A stretch of DNA of 64,000 nucleotides from Planctomycetota bacterium (GTDB taxonomy: Bacteria; Planctomycetota; B15-G4; JADJEK01): the NCBI GenBank assembly GCA_016709145.1, contig JADJEK010000006.1:124001-188000 (forward strand), in the 5' to 3' direction. Shown here piece after piece: positions 18,849-27,472 of this stretch. The position numbers were made by a program, and so were the translations under genes. Position 1 is the first letter of the stretch. Each line of letters begins with the position of its first letter. Below the pieces are notes generated by a model. It was not told the DNA's origin. It saw only the letters and a program-made list of their open reading frames with translations, and did not search any database.

Positions 18849-19352
18849 ATGGTCAGCCATCGCATGCGCGGCCGCAAGCTGGGCCGCAAGAGCAAGCACC
18901 GGATCGCGATGAAGAGGAACCTCGTGTCCTCGCTCATCCTGCACGGACGCATCGTCACCACGTTGGTGAAGGCGAAGGAGTACCGACCGCACGCGGAGAA
19001 GATCATCTCCATGGCGCGCGAGAAGACGCTCCACAACATTCGCCTCGCCGCGCGCGACATCCACGACAAGGCGATCCTGAAGAAGCTGTTCGACGAGGTT
19101 GGTCCGTCGTTCGCGGATCGTCCCGGTGGATACACGCGCATCCGTCGCCTGGCGCGTCCGCGCGTCAACGACAACACGCCGCGTGCGATCCTCGAACTCG
19201 TGACGTACGTTCCGCCGCGGCCGGTGGCCGCGGACGCGGATGCCGCGAAGGGCGATAAGCACGATCACGACGATCACGATCACGAGCATGGTCACGACCA
19301 CGACCACGACCATGATCACGGCAAGGGCGCGAAGAAGGCCAAGAAGAAGTAA
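18849..19352 (+). CDS. rplQ: 50S ribosomal protein L17 with His/Asp-rich tail
   Basis: 167 residues. The L17 core (MRGRKLGRKSKHRIAMKRNL, then RARPRVNDNTPRAILELV split in the chain) ends near residue 122. The rest is a low-complexity tail: an Ala/Asp stretch, then alternating His-Asp (about 19258-19321, 10 His), then Lys/Ala. The tail could bind divalent metal; no function can be assigned. L17 is located near the tunnel exit on the solvent side. Last gene of the supercluster. Confidence 0.95.
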   Translation: MVSHRMRGRKLGRKSKHRIAMKRNLVSSLILHGRIVTTLVKAKEYRPHAEKIISMAREKTLHNIRLAARDIHDKAILKKLFDEVGPSFADRPGGYTRIRRLARPRVNDNTPRAILELVTYVPPRPVAADADAAKGDKHDHDDHDHEHGHDHDHDHDHGKGAKKAKKK

Positions 19353-19375
19353 GTCGCGCTGCCGTCGAGAACGGA

Positions 19376-19417
19376 CGAGGCCGTCGATCGCTCGCGATCG
19401 ACGGCCTCGCGCGTTTT
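19376..19417 (+). terminator. Intrinsic terminator of the ribosomal supercluster
   Basis: GAGGCCGTCGATCG (19377-19390) pairs perfectly with CGATCGACGGCCTC (19395-19408) over a 4-nt loop, extended by a C-G pair, and is followed by GCGCGTTTT. It lies 24 nt after rplQ and 33 nt from the convergent dnaE stop, so it may also protect against read-through from the other side. Confidence 0.9.
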
Positions 19418-19449
19418 CGGTCGTCGAGGCGATCGTCGCGCGCCGCGGA

Positions 19450-22400
19450 TCAGCGGCAGGACACCACGCCTTTGCCGAGCAGCTGATCGAGCGCGTCGAA
19501 CAAGTCTTCGCTCGGCTTGACGTTGAAGCGCGGACCGCAGCGCACGACTTCGATGTCGGAGCCGCGGCGCTGGAAGCGCAGATACACCGGAGCGTGCCCG
19601 GAGAAGCGCACGAGCGTTTCCTTCAACTTCGGCAGCAAGGACTCGGCGTCGTCGCCGAGCGTGAGCACGACGCTCTGCACCTTGCGCTCGAGCACTTCCT
19701 CGATGCGTTCGATCCCGGTCACACGCAGCACGAGTTCTTCGCGCGCCTTGCTGACCGCGCCGGAGAACAGGCCGATCACGTCGTCGGCGATGCGCTCCTG
19801 GTGCTTGGTGTAGTCCTCCGCGAAGCAGATCGCCGTCACCGGTTCGGCGTCGAGCGCGTGGATCTTGAAGATCGCCATCTTCTGTCCCGCCGAGCGGCCC
19901 TTCTTCGCCGTGGTCAGTCGGACGCCCTGGATGTATCCGGCGACGACCACTTCCGCATCGTGCTCGAGGTTGGGCAGTGAACCGAGGCCGTGCGAGCAGT
20001 AGCGCTCGAGCGTCGACGCGTGCCGCCGCAGCGGATGATCGGTGAGGTGGAAGCCGAGCGCGTCGCGCTCGCGCTTCATGCGCTCGCGATCGGGCCAATC
20101 GGGGATCTCGGGCAGCGGCACGCGGCCGGACTTCTTCGACGATGCGCCGCCGAAGAGTCCGAGCTGACCGGCCTTCTTGTCGGCTTGGACGCGTTGTCCG
20201 GCCTTGATCAGCAGTTCGACGCCTTCGTGGATGCGGCCGCGTGGCTGCTCGCTCCAATCGAACGCGCCGGCTGCGATGAACTTCTCGACCACGGCCTTGT
20301 TCATCGCGCTGAGGTCGACTTCCTCGAACACTTCCTCCAGCGTCTTGAACCCGCGCTTCAGCCGCGCGCGCGCATCGAGCACGGCTGCGACCGGCTTCTC
20401 GCCGACACCCTTGATCGCGCCGAGACCGAAGCGGATCGCGCCGTCCTCGATCGAGAAGTCGAGCTGCGACGCGTTCAGATCGGGGCAGCGGACTTCGATG
20501 CTGCTCTTCCTGCACTCGTCGAGGAACTCGGCGACCTTGTCCGTGTCGCCGCGGTCGATCGACATGCAGGCTGCGAAGAAGTGCTGTGGCCAGTTCGCCT
20601 TCAGCCATGCCGTGCGGTACGTGAGGATGCCGTAGGCGACCGTGTGGCTCTTGTTGAAGCCGTAGCCCGCGAAGAACGCCATCTGTTCCCAGATGTGCGT
20701 CGCGACCGCTTCGTCGACGCCGTTCTTCTGTGCGCCGCTGACGAACTTGGCGCGGAACTTCTCCATCACTTCGGGCTTCTTCTTGCCCATCGCTTTGCGC
20801 AAGTTGTCGGCTTCTTCCAGCGAGAAGCCGGACAGCACGTTCGAGATGCGCATGATCTGCTCTTGGTAGACCATGACGCCGTAGGTCGCTTCGAGGATCG
20901 GCTGCAACGACGGGTGCGGGTACTCGATCGGTTCCTTGCCGTGCTTGCGATCGACGAACGAATCGACCATGCCCGAACCGAGCGGACCCGGGCGGTACAG
21001 CGCGAGGATCGCGACGATGTCCTCGAACGTGTCCGGCTTCATCTTCGTCAGCAGCTCGCGCATGCCGCCGGATTCGAGTTGGAACACACCGGTCGTCGCG
21101 CCGCGCTGCAGCAACTCGTAGGTCTTGCGATCGTCGAGCGGGAGTCTCTCGAGGTCGATCACGCTGCCCGTCGACGCGCGGATCAAGTCGACGGCGCGCT
21201 GCAGGATCGTCAGCGTCTTCAGCCCGAGGAAGTCCATCTTCAGCAGGCCGATGGACTCGAGGTCGCCCATCTGGAACTGCGTGTTGATTTCGTCCTGCAC
21301 TCGGCAGAGCGGGACGTACTCGGTGAGGTCCTGATCCGCGATGACGACGCCGGCGGCGTGCGTCGACGTGTGTCGGTTCAGCCCTTCGATGCTCAGCGAG
21401 ACGTCGATCAGTTCCTTCAGCTCGGCGTCCTTCTCGATCCAGCCGCGCATCTCGGCGTCCTGCTCGATCGCCCCCTTCAATTCGGTCCCCGGAGTGGTGG
21501 GGATGCGCTTCGCGATCAAGTCGATCTTCGCCAGGTCGACGCCGAGCACGCGGCCGGCGTCGCGGATCGAAGCCTTTGCGGCCATCGTCCCGAACGTGAC
21601 GATCTGGCAGACGTTCTCGCGGCCGTACTTCTCCGTGACGTACTGGATGACTTCGCCGCGACGATCCCGGCAGAAGTCGATGTCGATGTCGGGCATCGAG
21701 ATGCGGCCGCGGTTCAGGAATCGTTCGAACAGCAGGTCGTACGCGAGCGGGTCGACGTCGGTGATCCCGAGGCTGTACGCGACGATCGATCCGGCCGCGG
21801 AGCCGCGGCCCGGTCCGACCGGGATACCGCGCTCCCGCGCGTGCTGGATGAAGTCCGCGACGATCAGGAAGTACGCGACGAAGCCCATTTCGCGTACGAC
21901 GTCGATCTCGTACTCGAGCCGCGCCACTTTGCGCTCGTCGAGTGGATCACCGTAGCGGCGCTTGGCGCCTTCGTAGCAGCAGCGGCGGAAGTACTGGACC
22001 GGATCCTCGCCGGTGGGCACCTGGAACTTCGGCAAGTGGAACTCGTCGAAGCGCAGCTCGACGTTGCAGCGCGTCGCGATCTCGTACGCCTGCTCGCACA
22101 ACGTGTCGGCACCCTTGAACAGCGCCGCCATCTCGGCCGCGGTGCGGAAATGCTGCTGGTCGGTTTCGAGGCGGCGTCGGTTCTCGTCCTTCAGCGTCTT
22201 GCCGGAACCGATGCACATCATGACTTCGCGGGCGCGGGCGTCTTCGGGGCGGATGTAGTGCACGTCCTGCGTGAGCACCGCCTTGATGCCGGTCGCTTCG
22301 GCGAGAGCGAGCATGCCCTCGCGCTGGCGACGCTGCAGCGGGATCTGGTTCTCCATGACTTCGAGGAAGAACCGGTCCTCGCCGAACACGTCGCGCCATT

Positions 22401-22872
22401 CGCAGGCGGCGCGTTTGGCCGCGTCCATGTCCCCGGCGATCAAGCGCCGCGACACTTCGCCGGACATGCAGCCCGAGAGCGCGATGATGCCGTCGTGGTG
22501 CCGTGCGATGACGTCACGGTCGACACGCGGCCGGAAGTAGAAGCCCTCCAGGTAGCCGGCCGAGACGATCTTGATCAGGTTGCGATACCCCTGCGCGTTC
22601 TCGGCGAGCAACGTCAGGTGCGAGCCCGGCTCCTTGGCGTCGCGCACGCGGCGGTCCTTCACCAACGTCGCTTCGCAGCCGAGGATCGGCCGCAGTCCGC
22701 GGCCGGTCGCGGCCTTGTAGAACTCGATCGCGCCGAACAGGTTGCCGTGGTCGGTCAGCGCGAGGTGCGCCTGGCCGTCCTTGGCCGCCGCGGCGCACAG
22801 ATCGTCGATCTGCGCGTTGCCCTCGAGCAAGCTGAAGTGACTGTGCGTGTGAAGATGCGCGAATCGGACCAC
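19450..22872 (-). CDS. dnaE: DNA polymerase III subunit alpha
   Basis: 1140 residues, close to E. coli DnaE. N-terminal PHP domain: HLHTHSHFSLLEG (6-18) and DHGN (41-44). Polymerase domain: GPGRGSAAGS (353-362) and catalytic Asp pair in PDIDIDF (394-400), with the third Asp in LLKMDFLGLKTL near 550. A helix-hairpin-helix region (GLGAIKGVGEK) and a C-terminal OB fold (VVVAGYIQGVRL) follow. It is the replicative chain-elongating enzyme. It follows an unknown membrane protein gene by 19 nt and is convergent with rplQ. Confidence 0.97.
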   Translation of the reverse strand: MVRFAHLHTHSHFSLLEGNAQIDDLCAAAAKDGQAHLALTDHGNLFGAIEFYKAATGRGLRPILGCEATLVKDRRVRDAKEPGSHLTLLAENAQGYRNLIKIVSAGYLEGFYFRPRVDRDVIARHHDGIIALSGCMSGEVSRRLIAGDMDAAKRAACEWRDVFGEDRFFLEVMENQIPLQRRQREGMLALAEATGIKAVLTQDVHYIRPEDARAREVMMCIGSGKTLKDENRRRLETDQQHFRTAAEMAALFKGADTLCEQAYEIATRCNVELRFDEFHLPKFQVPTGEDPVQYFRRCCYEGAKRRYGDPLDERKVARLEYEIDVVREMGFVAYFLIVADFIQHARERGIPVGPGRGSAAGSIVAYSLGITDVDPLAYDLLFERFLNRGRISMPDIDIDFCRDRRGEVIQYVTEKYGRENVCQIVTFGTMAAKASIRDAGRVLGVDLAKIDLIAKRIPTTPGTELKGAIEQDAEMRGWIEKDAELKELIDVSLSIEGLNRHTSTHAAGVVIADQDLTEYVPLCRVQDEINTQFQMGDLESIGLLKMDFLGLKTLTILQRAVDLIRASTGSVIDLERLPLDDRKTYELLQRGATTGVFQLESGGMRELLTKMKPDTFEDIVAILALYRPGPLGSGMVDSFVDRKHGKEPIEYPHPSLQPILEATYGVMVYQEQIMRISNVLSGFSLEEADNLRKAMGKKKPEVMEKFRAKFVSGAQKNGVDEAVATHIWEQMAFFAGYGFNKSHTVAYGILTYRTAWLKANWPQHFFAACMSIDRGDTDKVAEFLDECRKSSIEVRCPDLNASQLDFSIEDGAIRFGLGAIKGVGEKPVAAVLDARARLKRGFKTLEEVFEEVDLSAMNKAVVEKFIAAGAFDWSEQPRGRIHEGVELLIKAGQRVQADKKAGQLGLFGGASSKKSGRVPLPEIPDWPDRERMKRERDALGFHLTDHPLRRHASTLERYCSHGLGSLPNLEHDAEVVVAGYIQGVRLTTAKKGRSAGQKMAIFKIHALDAEPVTAICFAEDYTKHQERIADDVIGLFSGAVSKAREELVLRVTGIERIEEVLERKVQSVVLTLGDDAESLLPKLKETLVRFSGHAPVYLRFQRRGSDIEVVRCGPRFNVKPSEDLFDALDQLLGKGVVSCR

Positions 22873-22891
22873 GGCGAGGCTCTCCCGCGGG

Positions 22892-24100
22892 TCAAGCTAC
22901 GCGCGGCGTCCGCGGCTCGCAACCGCGCGCGGACCAAGCCGCGAACACCAGCAACACGGCCTCGGCGAGCGGCGCGGTGTCGAGCGCCTCGAGTCGACTG
23001 GCCCAGATGCGTACGAGCGCGTAGAGCAAGATCGCGAGTGCGATCGACGTCGCTGCACCACAGCGCATCGCGCGCGACGCCGGGAGGTACACGATCGGAA
23101 CGAACGCGCTGTGCGCGAGCACCGGAGCGCCGCGCAGGGTTCCTGGGCCGAACATCCAGGCAGCCGCGAGCACCAGCGCACACGCCAACGCGGCGCCGAA
23201 GAAATTCCGGCCGCCCTTGACCGCGTCGAACGCGAGCGGCGGCGCAGCGCAGGCCGCGATGGCGAGCAGCGCCGCGAACGGCGAACCCTCGGGATGCAGC
23301 GTGACGGCGAACACCGGCGCGAGCACCGGCAGCAACAGGAACGGCATGCGCCGGACCGTGTCGAGCGCGAGTCGCGTCGATTCGGCGGCGCCGGAGCGGG
23401 GGTCCGTGCGGACGTCGGCGTCGGTCAGGAAGAACAGTGGCGACTTCAACCGTTCGGCCGCGGCGGCGAACCGTTGCCAGCCGCCGATCACGAAATTGCT
23501 GGCCGCGACGGCGAACGCGATGGTCAGGAACGCGGCGCGCGGAGTCGGATCGACGAAGGGCAGCGCGAGCGCGGCCATGAACGCACCCGCGGCCGGACCG
23601 AGGTTCGGTCGTGCCACCGGCAAGCCGCGGTGCTCGCGCAGCAGAGGAGTGCTCATCGAGTACGAGCACAGACAAACCGTCAGTGCGAGCAACAAGCGCT
23701 CGAAGCCGCCGGCCGCTGCGATCGTGCGCGCCGCGCCGGGATGGGCGGAGCCGAGGGCGTGCAGCGCCAGCGGAGCCGCGATGGACGCCGACAGCGCGAC
23801 CACGAGCTTGGCGCCCGACAGGCCGCGGCGGATACGGCGCTGGTCGTACGGAGCCTCCTCGAGGCGGGGCGCCACGACGAGGTTCGCGGCCGTGTCGACG
23901 CACAGCCGCAGGACCACGAAAAGCGCCAGCAGTCGCAAGGTGGCGACACGATCGGCTTCGGTGTGGGTGACGACGAGCAGCGCCGCGATCGCGACCCATA
24001 GGCACGGCTCGAGCAGACGCGCCACGACGGGTCGGGCGAGGAATGCCGTGCTTGACGCCTTTCGCGCGCCGCTGCTAGCTTTGGCCGATTCGTGAGTCAT
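22892..24100 (-). CDS. Polytopic membrane protein of unknown function
   Basis: 402 residues from ATG at 24100 (MTHESAKASSGARK). I do not recognise the family. About ten hydrophobic segments are spread evenly, separated by short Arg-rich loops, for example RLEEAPYDQRRIRRGLSGAK near residues 75-95. No CDP-alcohol transferase, glycosyltransferase or transporter motif is visible. Only 19 nt separate it from dnaE, so the two are probably co-transcribed. Its start codon is 13 nt from the divergent start of the HEAT-repeat lipoprotein, so the promoters must overlap coding sequence. Confidence 0.75.
   Translation of the reverse strand: MTHESAKASSGARKASSTAFLARPVVARLLEPCLWVAIAALLVVTHTEADRVATLRLLALFVVLRLCVDTAANLVVAPRLEEAPYDQRRIRRGLSGAKLVVALSASIAAPLALHALGSAHPGAARTIAAAGGFERLLLALTVCLCSYSMSTPLLREHRGLPVARPNLGPAAGAFMAALALPFVDPTPRAAFLTIAFAVAASNFVIGGWQRFAAAAERLKSPLFFLTDADVRTDPRSGAAESTRLALDTVRRMPFLLLPVLAPVFAVTLHPEGSPFAALLAIAACAAPPLAFDAVKGGRNFFGAALACALVLAAAWMFGPGTLRGAPVLAHSAFVPIVYLPASRAMRCGAATSIALAILLYALVRIWASRLEALDTAPLAEAVLLVFAAWSARGCEPRTPRVA
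24052..24081 (+). promoter_or_regulatory. Candidate promoter of the HEAT-repeat lipoprotein
   Basis: TTGACG (24052-24057), 18-nt spacer, TAGCTT (24076-24081). The -35 is close to consensus, the -10 weak but of the TAG type seen at stronger promoters here. It lies inside the 5' end of the divergent membrane-protein gene and would start transcription about 26 nt before the GTG at 24114. Confidence 0.4.
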
Positions 24101-24113
24101 CGTGGAGTGCGAC

Positions 24114-24989
24114 GTGCGTTTCTCGGTCGTCCCTGTCGCCGTGTCGATCGTCCTGCTCTGTGGTTGCGCCACCGATCGTGGCCAGTTGACGGACGAGCGC
24201 AAGGCTCAGCTCGAACACTGGTGGAAACTCTATCAGTCGTCGGATCCCGGCTGGCAGAACGCTCGCCAAGCTTGGTTCGAACTCGGCGGTGAAGCGCGCG
24301 AGACGCTCGTGCTCTCGTTGTTGAAGAACATGGTCCAACTCGCTCCGCGCCAGACCTTGACCGCGCGCGGCAACACCGAGGCGTCGTGGCGCCGCCCGCA
24401 GCGTGAGTTGCTCGAACTCGACGGCGAGGTGGTCGTGCCGGCGTTGCTCACGGCGTTGCGCGTGTCGAAGGACCCGCCGTCCCAGACCGCCATCGTCGAC
24501 ACGCTCGGGCGTAGCGGTTCCGTGGACGCGATGACCGAAGCGTTGGATGCGCCCGAGGCCGGCGATTCCCCGCAATTCCAGCCGGCGCTGCTGAAGGCGT
24601 TGATGACGGCGGGCGGCGACAAGGCCGTCGATCGCGTCGGTGTGGCGTTGCTGCGCCACGACGATTGGCGCGTGCGCGCGGGCGCGGCCGAAGCGCTCGG
24701 ACAGGCGCGCAACGCCGATCGCTCCAAGGCCGCGGTGCTGCTGAAGCCCGGCCTCGAGGATTCCGACGCGTTCGTGCGCAAGCGCGCGATCGAGGCCTAT
24801 GGCAGCCTTCGTGCCGTGAAAGCTGCGCCGTTGCTGGCGCTCGCGCTCGAGCGCGCACACGCGGCAGGGGCATCCGACGAAGTCGAGTTGTGCGGTTCCG
24901 TGCTGCGTGAGCTCACGGGCGCGAGCGTGTTCGCGAACGATCCGGTCCTGTGGCAGGAAGCGGCGCAACGCGCGGCGACGAAGGAGTGA
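24114..24989 (+). CDS. HEAT-repeat lipoprotein
   Basis: 291 residues from GTG 24114, chosen because GGAG at 24104-24107 is well placed; GTG 24102 is an alternative. MRFSVVPVAVSIVLLCGC is a lipoprotein signal peptide with lipobox LCGC. The rest is alpha-helical, with HEAT/PBS-lyase-like units such as DDWRVRAGAAEALGQARN and DSDAFVRKRAIEAYGSLRAV. Likely an envelope-anchored protein-binding scaffold; no enzymatic motif. The next gene starts 4 nt after its stop. Confidence 0.75.
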   Translation: MRFSVVPVAVSIVLLCGCATDRGQLTDERKAQLEHWWKLYQSSDPGWQNARQAWFELGGEARETLVLSLLKNMVQLAPRQTLTARGNTEASWRRPQRELLELDGEVVVPALLTALRVSKDPPSQTAIVDTLGRSGSVDAMTEALDAPEAGDSPQFQPALLKALMTAGGDKAVDRVGVALLRHDDWRVRAGAAEALGQARNADRSKAAVLLKPGLEDSDAFVRKRAIEAYGSLRAVKAAPLLALALERAHAAGASDEVELCGSVLRELTGASVFANDPVLWQEAAQRAATKE

Positions 24990-24993
24990 GCCC

Positions 24994-25566
24994 ATGGAAT
25001 ATCGACTGAAGCGCAGCGGCGAAGCATGTGGTGGTTGCGCCGTGGAATTCTGCGTCGGACAGTCGATGTTCTCGGTGCTCGAACTCGCGGCCGAGCAGCC
25101 GTTGCGTGCGGACTACTGCGAGACCTGCTTCGACAAGTTGCGCGATGAAGGCCGCGAGATCTACGCGTTCTGGAAGACCCGCAAGACCAGCGAAGGTCGC
25201 GCGCGGCGCGTCGTCGACTACCCGTCGCTGCGCGAGTTGTTCTTCCGCATGGCCCAGATCGAGGCCGTCGAGTACCGCAAGCTCTCGTACCTGATGGCGC
25301 TGATCCTCGTGCGCAAGCGCTTCCTGGTGATCAAGGAGTTCGTGACGCAGGGCGGCGTCGACTTCCTCGTGATCACCGCGAAAGACCGGCCCGACGCCCT
25401 GCGGATCGAAGCGCCGGAGCTGCGCGGTCCCGAGATCGCGGATTTGACCGGCCGTTTGCGACTGTTGCTGGACATGGATCTCGAAGAAGTAGCTCCCCAG
25501 GGGTCCGGAACCGCAGCGAGCACGGCTGCCGACGGCCCCGGCGCGGAATCCGCTCCGGCGACGTAA
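24994..25566 (+). CDS. Conserved CxxC-containing protein of unknown function
   Basis: 190 residues from ATG 24994 with AAGGAG at 24981-24986; an upstream in-frame opening (24907) lies in the previous gene. Cys pairs at 12/15 (CGGC) and 42/45 (CETC) suggest a small zinc ribbon. A hydrophobic/basic middle (LSYLMALILVRKRFLVIKEF) precedes a Glu-rich segment and a Ser/Ala/Pro-rich tail. No signal peptide. Probably co-transcribed with the HEAT lipoprotein. Function unknown. Confidence 0.7.
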   Translation: MEYRLKRSGEACGGCAVEFCVGQSMFSVLELAAEQPLRADYCETCFDKLRDEGREIYAFWKTRKTSEGRARRVVDYPSLRELFFRMAQIEAVEYRKLSYLMALILVRKRFLVIKEFVTQGGVDFLVITAKDRPDALRIEAPELRGPEIADLTGRLRLLLDMDLEEVAPQGSGTAASTAADGPGAESAPAT

Positions 25567-25877
25567 AGCGCTGTTTGCTTGTGGTTTGAGTCGCTTCTGC
25601 CGAGACCGTCGGCAGGGCCTCGCGACTGCATACCCAACTCTCCCCACCTGCGTCGACGACGAGCCAAACACGCTCGAACGGCCCGCCCAAATTCCGCCGT
25701 CCGGAAAAGTGAAGTGGGGGATGTAGACTTCCTGTGGAAGAACGAGCGTAAGTCCGTTCCAGGTGTGGATCTTGGCGCTCCACACGGCTGTGGATTCCAT
25801 GTAAACAAAAGTCGAACAGTGAGTTACGGCACTCGACCGGTCGCCGAAGATTTCGCTTTTTCGCGCCGTGAGCGGCA
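25567..25877 (+). other. Non-coding stretch upstream of the dcw promoter, with clustered TGTGGA motifs
   Basis: No gene is supported here. The stretch is less GC-rich than its surroundings. Four copies of TGTGGA occur in 65 bp: forward at 25733, 25764 and 25789, reverse at 25779-25784. They resemble degenerate DnaA boxes (TGTGGATAA on this strand; 7 of 9 matches for the forward copies). Just upstream (about 25705-25720) is an AAAAGTGAAGTGGGGG string. Confidence 0.4.
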
Positions 25878-25905
25878 TTGACAGTGCCGAAAACGAGCGT
25901 AGAAC
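25878..25905 (+). promoter_or_regulatory. Promoter of the dcw cluster
   Basis: TTGACA (25878-25883), 16-nt spacer, TAGAAC (25900-25905), in the same geometry as the S10 promoter. Transcription would start near 25912, about 36 nt before mraZ. Confidence 0.65.
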
Positions 25906-25912
25906 CCGCACC

Positions 25913-25938
25913 GAAGTGGTGCAAAGTGGAGCGAGAGG
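25913..25938 (+). promoter_or_regulatory. Putative MraZ operator
   Basis: AAGTGG repeats begin at 25914 and 25924, exactly 10 bp apart (GAAGTGGTGC, AAAGTGGAGC), with a weaker AGAGG at 25934. Known MraZ sites are tandem GTGGG- or AAAGTGG-type boxes at 10-bp spacing, so this fits autoregulation. The third copy doubles as the mraZ ribosome binding site. Confidence 0.6.
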
Positions 25939-25947
25939 CATACGGTC

Positions 25948-26391
25948 GTGATCTTCACCGGGAAGTACACGCATACCTTCGATGCCAAAGGACGAGTCTT
26001 CGTCCCGAAGAAGTACCTCCACGCCCTCACCACTCCGAACGAGCGGGTCGTCTACGTCGCCATCGGAATGGACCCGTCCGTCATGCTGTACAGCAAGGCC
26101 GATTACGAAGCGCTGGCCGACAAGCTGGTGAAGCTGCCTCAGACCGACCCGGCCTCGCGCAACTACACGCAGACGTTTTTCGAGAACTCCTTCGACGTCG
26201 AGGTCGACGGGTCGGGCCGCATCCTGATCCCCGAAGTGCTGCGCGAGTACGCGAACATGAAGGTGCCCGGCGAGGTCGTGTTCGCGGGTGCCGGCACCTC
26301 GGTCACGATCTGGGAACCGAACACGCACGCCGCGCGCCGCTCGGAGACCAAGTCGAGCTTCGCTCAAGACGCGGAGAAGACCCGCGTATGA
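25948..26391 (+). CDS. mraZ: Transcriptional regulator MraZ
   Basis: 147 residues from GTG 25948, MIFTGKYTHTFDAKGRVFVP. Two AbrB-like swapped-hairpin repeats are visible (first at about 7-50 with DAKGRVFVPKK; second at about 80-125 with DGSGRILIPEVLREYA). It forms a ring-shaped DNA-binding oligomer that represses the dcw operon. Its stop overlaps ATG 26388, the alternative start of rsmH. Confidence 0.94.
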   Translation: MIFTGKYTHTFDAKGRVFVPKKYLHALTTPNERVVYVAIGMDPSVMLYSKADYEALADKLVKLPQTDPASRNYTQTFFENSFDVEVDGSGRILIPEVLREYANMKVPGEVVFAGAGTSVTIWEPNTHAARRSETKSSFAQDAEKTRV

Positions 26392-26492
26392 GCGCCACCA
26401 CGCACCGCCCCTCGCCGTTCGGAACCGGACACCGCAGCCGCGGTGTGCCGCGCGTCCGAGCGCGAGGCCACCGCCAGCCGAGGACGTCCACC

Positions 26493-27404
26493 ATGGCTGA
26501 CCCGCGCGCTCGCCGCGTCCACCGCTCCGTGATGATGAGCGAGTCCGTGGCGTTCCTCGCGCCGAAGGATGGCGCGGTCGTCCTCGACCTCACGGCGGGC
26601 GCCGGTGGGCACTCCGAAGCGATCCTCGAAGCGACGTCGAATGGCACCGTGATCGCGTTCGACCGCGACCCGCAGATCCTCGAACTGGCGAAGCGTCGAC
26701 TCGAACGATTCGGTGCCCGTGCGCAGTTCGAGCTCGCGAACTTCGCGCAGATCGGCGCCGTGTGCGCGCGCCGCGGCATCGACCGCGTCGGCGGCGTCCT
26801 CGCCGACCTCGGTGTGTCGTCGCTGCAGCTCGACGACGCGGCGCGAGGGTTCTCGTTCGACAAGGACGGTCCGCTCGACATGCGCATGGGCGCGGACGCG
26901 AAGCGTTCGGCCGCGGAATTCGTGAATCGCGGGACGCGCGAGGACCTGCTGTTCGCCATCGGCGAACTCGGTGACGAGCCGCGCGCGAAGCGCATCGTCG
27001 ACGCGATCCTCGACGCACGCAAGCAGGCGCCGTTGCGCCGCACGTGCGAGCTCGCGGAACTGGTCGCGCGCGTGCTCGGTGGAGGCGCCGCGCGCCATCA
27101 CCATCCGGCGACGCGCACGTTCCAGGGCGTGCGGATGTGGATCAACGACGAACTCGGCGCGCTCGCAACGGCGCTGCCCGAGGCCATTCGACGACTCGAG
27201 TGTGGTGGCAAAGCCGTGGTGATCGCCTTCCACGGCGGCGAAGACAGGGTGGTCAAGAACATCTTCCGGGACGCGGAGGCCGCAGGTGACGTCGTCGTTC
27301 TGACGAGCACCCCGGTCGTCCCCTCGGAAACCGAGATCCAGGCGAACCCGCGTGCGCGCAGTGCCCGTTTGCGCGCGGCGGAGCGGAGGCGAGCGGGCAA
27401 CTGA
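26493..27404 (+). CDS. rsmH: 16S rRNA (cytosine-1402-N4)-methyltransferase RsmH
   Basis: 303 residues from ATG 26493 (MADPRARRVHRSVMMSE), with GAGGA about 9 nt upstream. An in-frame ATG at 26388 would add 35 Arg/Pro-rich residues with no homology. SAM-binding motif DLTAGAGGHSEAIL and conserved DLGVSSLQLDDAARGFSF, PLDMRM. Methylates C1402 in the P-site region of 16S rRNA. The gene is the usual second member of dcw clusters. Confidence 0.95.
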   Translation: MADPRARRVHRSVMMSESVAFLAPKDGAVVLDLTAGAGGHSEAILEATSNGTVIAFDRDPQILELAKRRLERFGARAQFELANFAQIGAVCARRGIDRVGGVLADLGVSSLQLDDAARGFSFDKDGPLDMRMGADAKRSAAEFVNRGTREDLLFAIGELGDEPRAKRIVDAILDARKQAPLRRTCELAELVARVLGGGAARHHHPATRTFQGVRMWINDELGALATALPEAIRRLECGGKAVVIAFHGGEDRVVKNIFRDAEAAGDVVVLTSTPVVPSETEIQANPRARSARLRAAERRRAGN

Positions 27405-27472
27405 GCGGCAGCATCGAGGGAACTTCGGCCCTCGGTGCATACGGACGCGCTGCGTCCGGATCGGGGTGGTCC

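Noticed and set aside
19990..23220. A 1076-codon open frame on the plus strand
   Set aside because: It is fully antisense to dnaE, whose motifs are unmistakable; long antisense frames are expected in GC-rich DNA. Its translation is Arg/Asp/Val-rich with no family motif.
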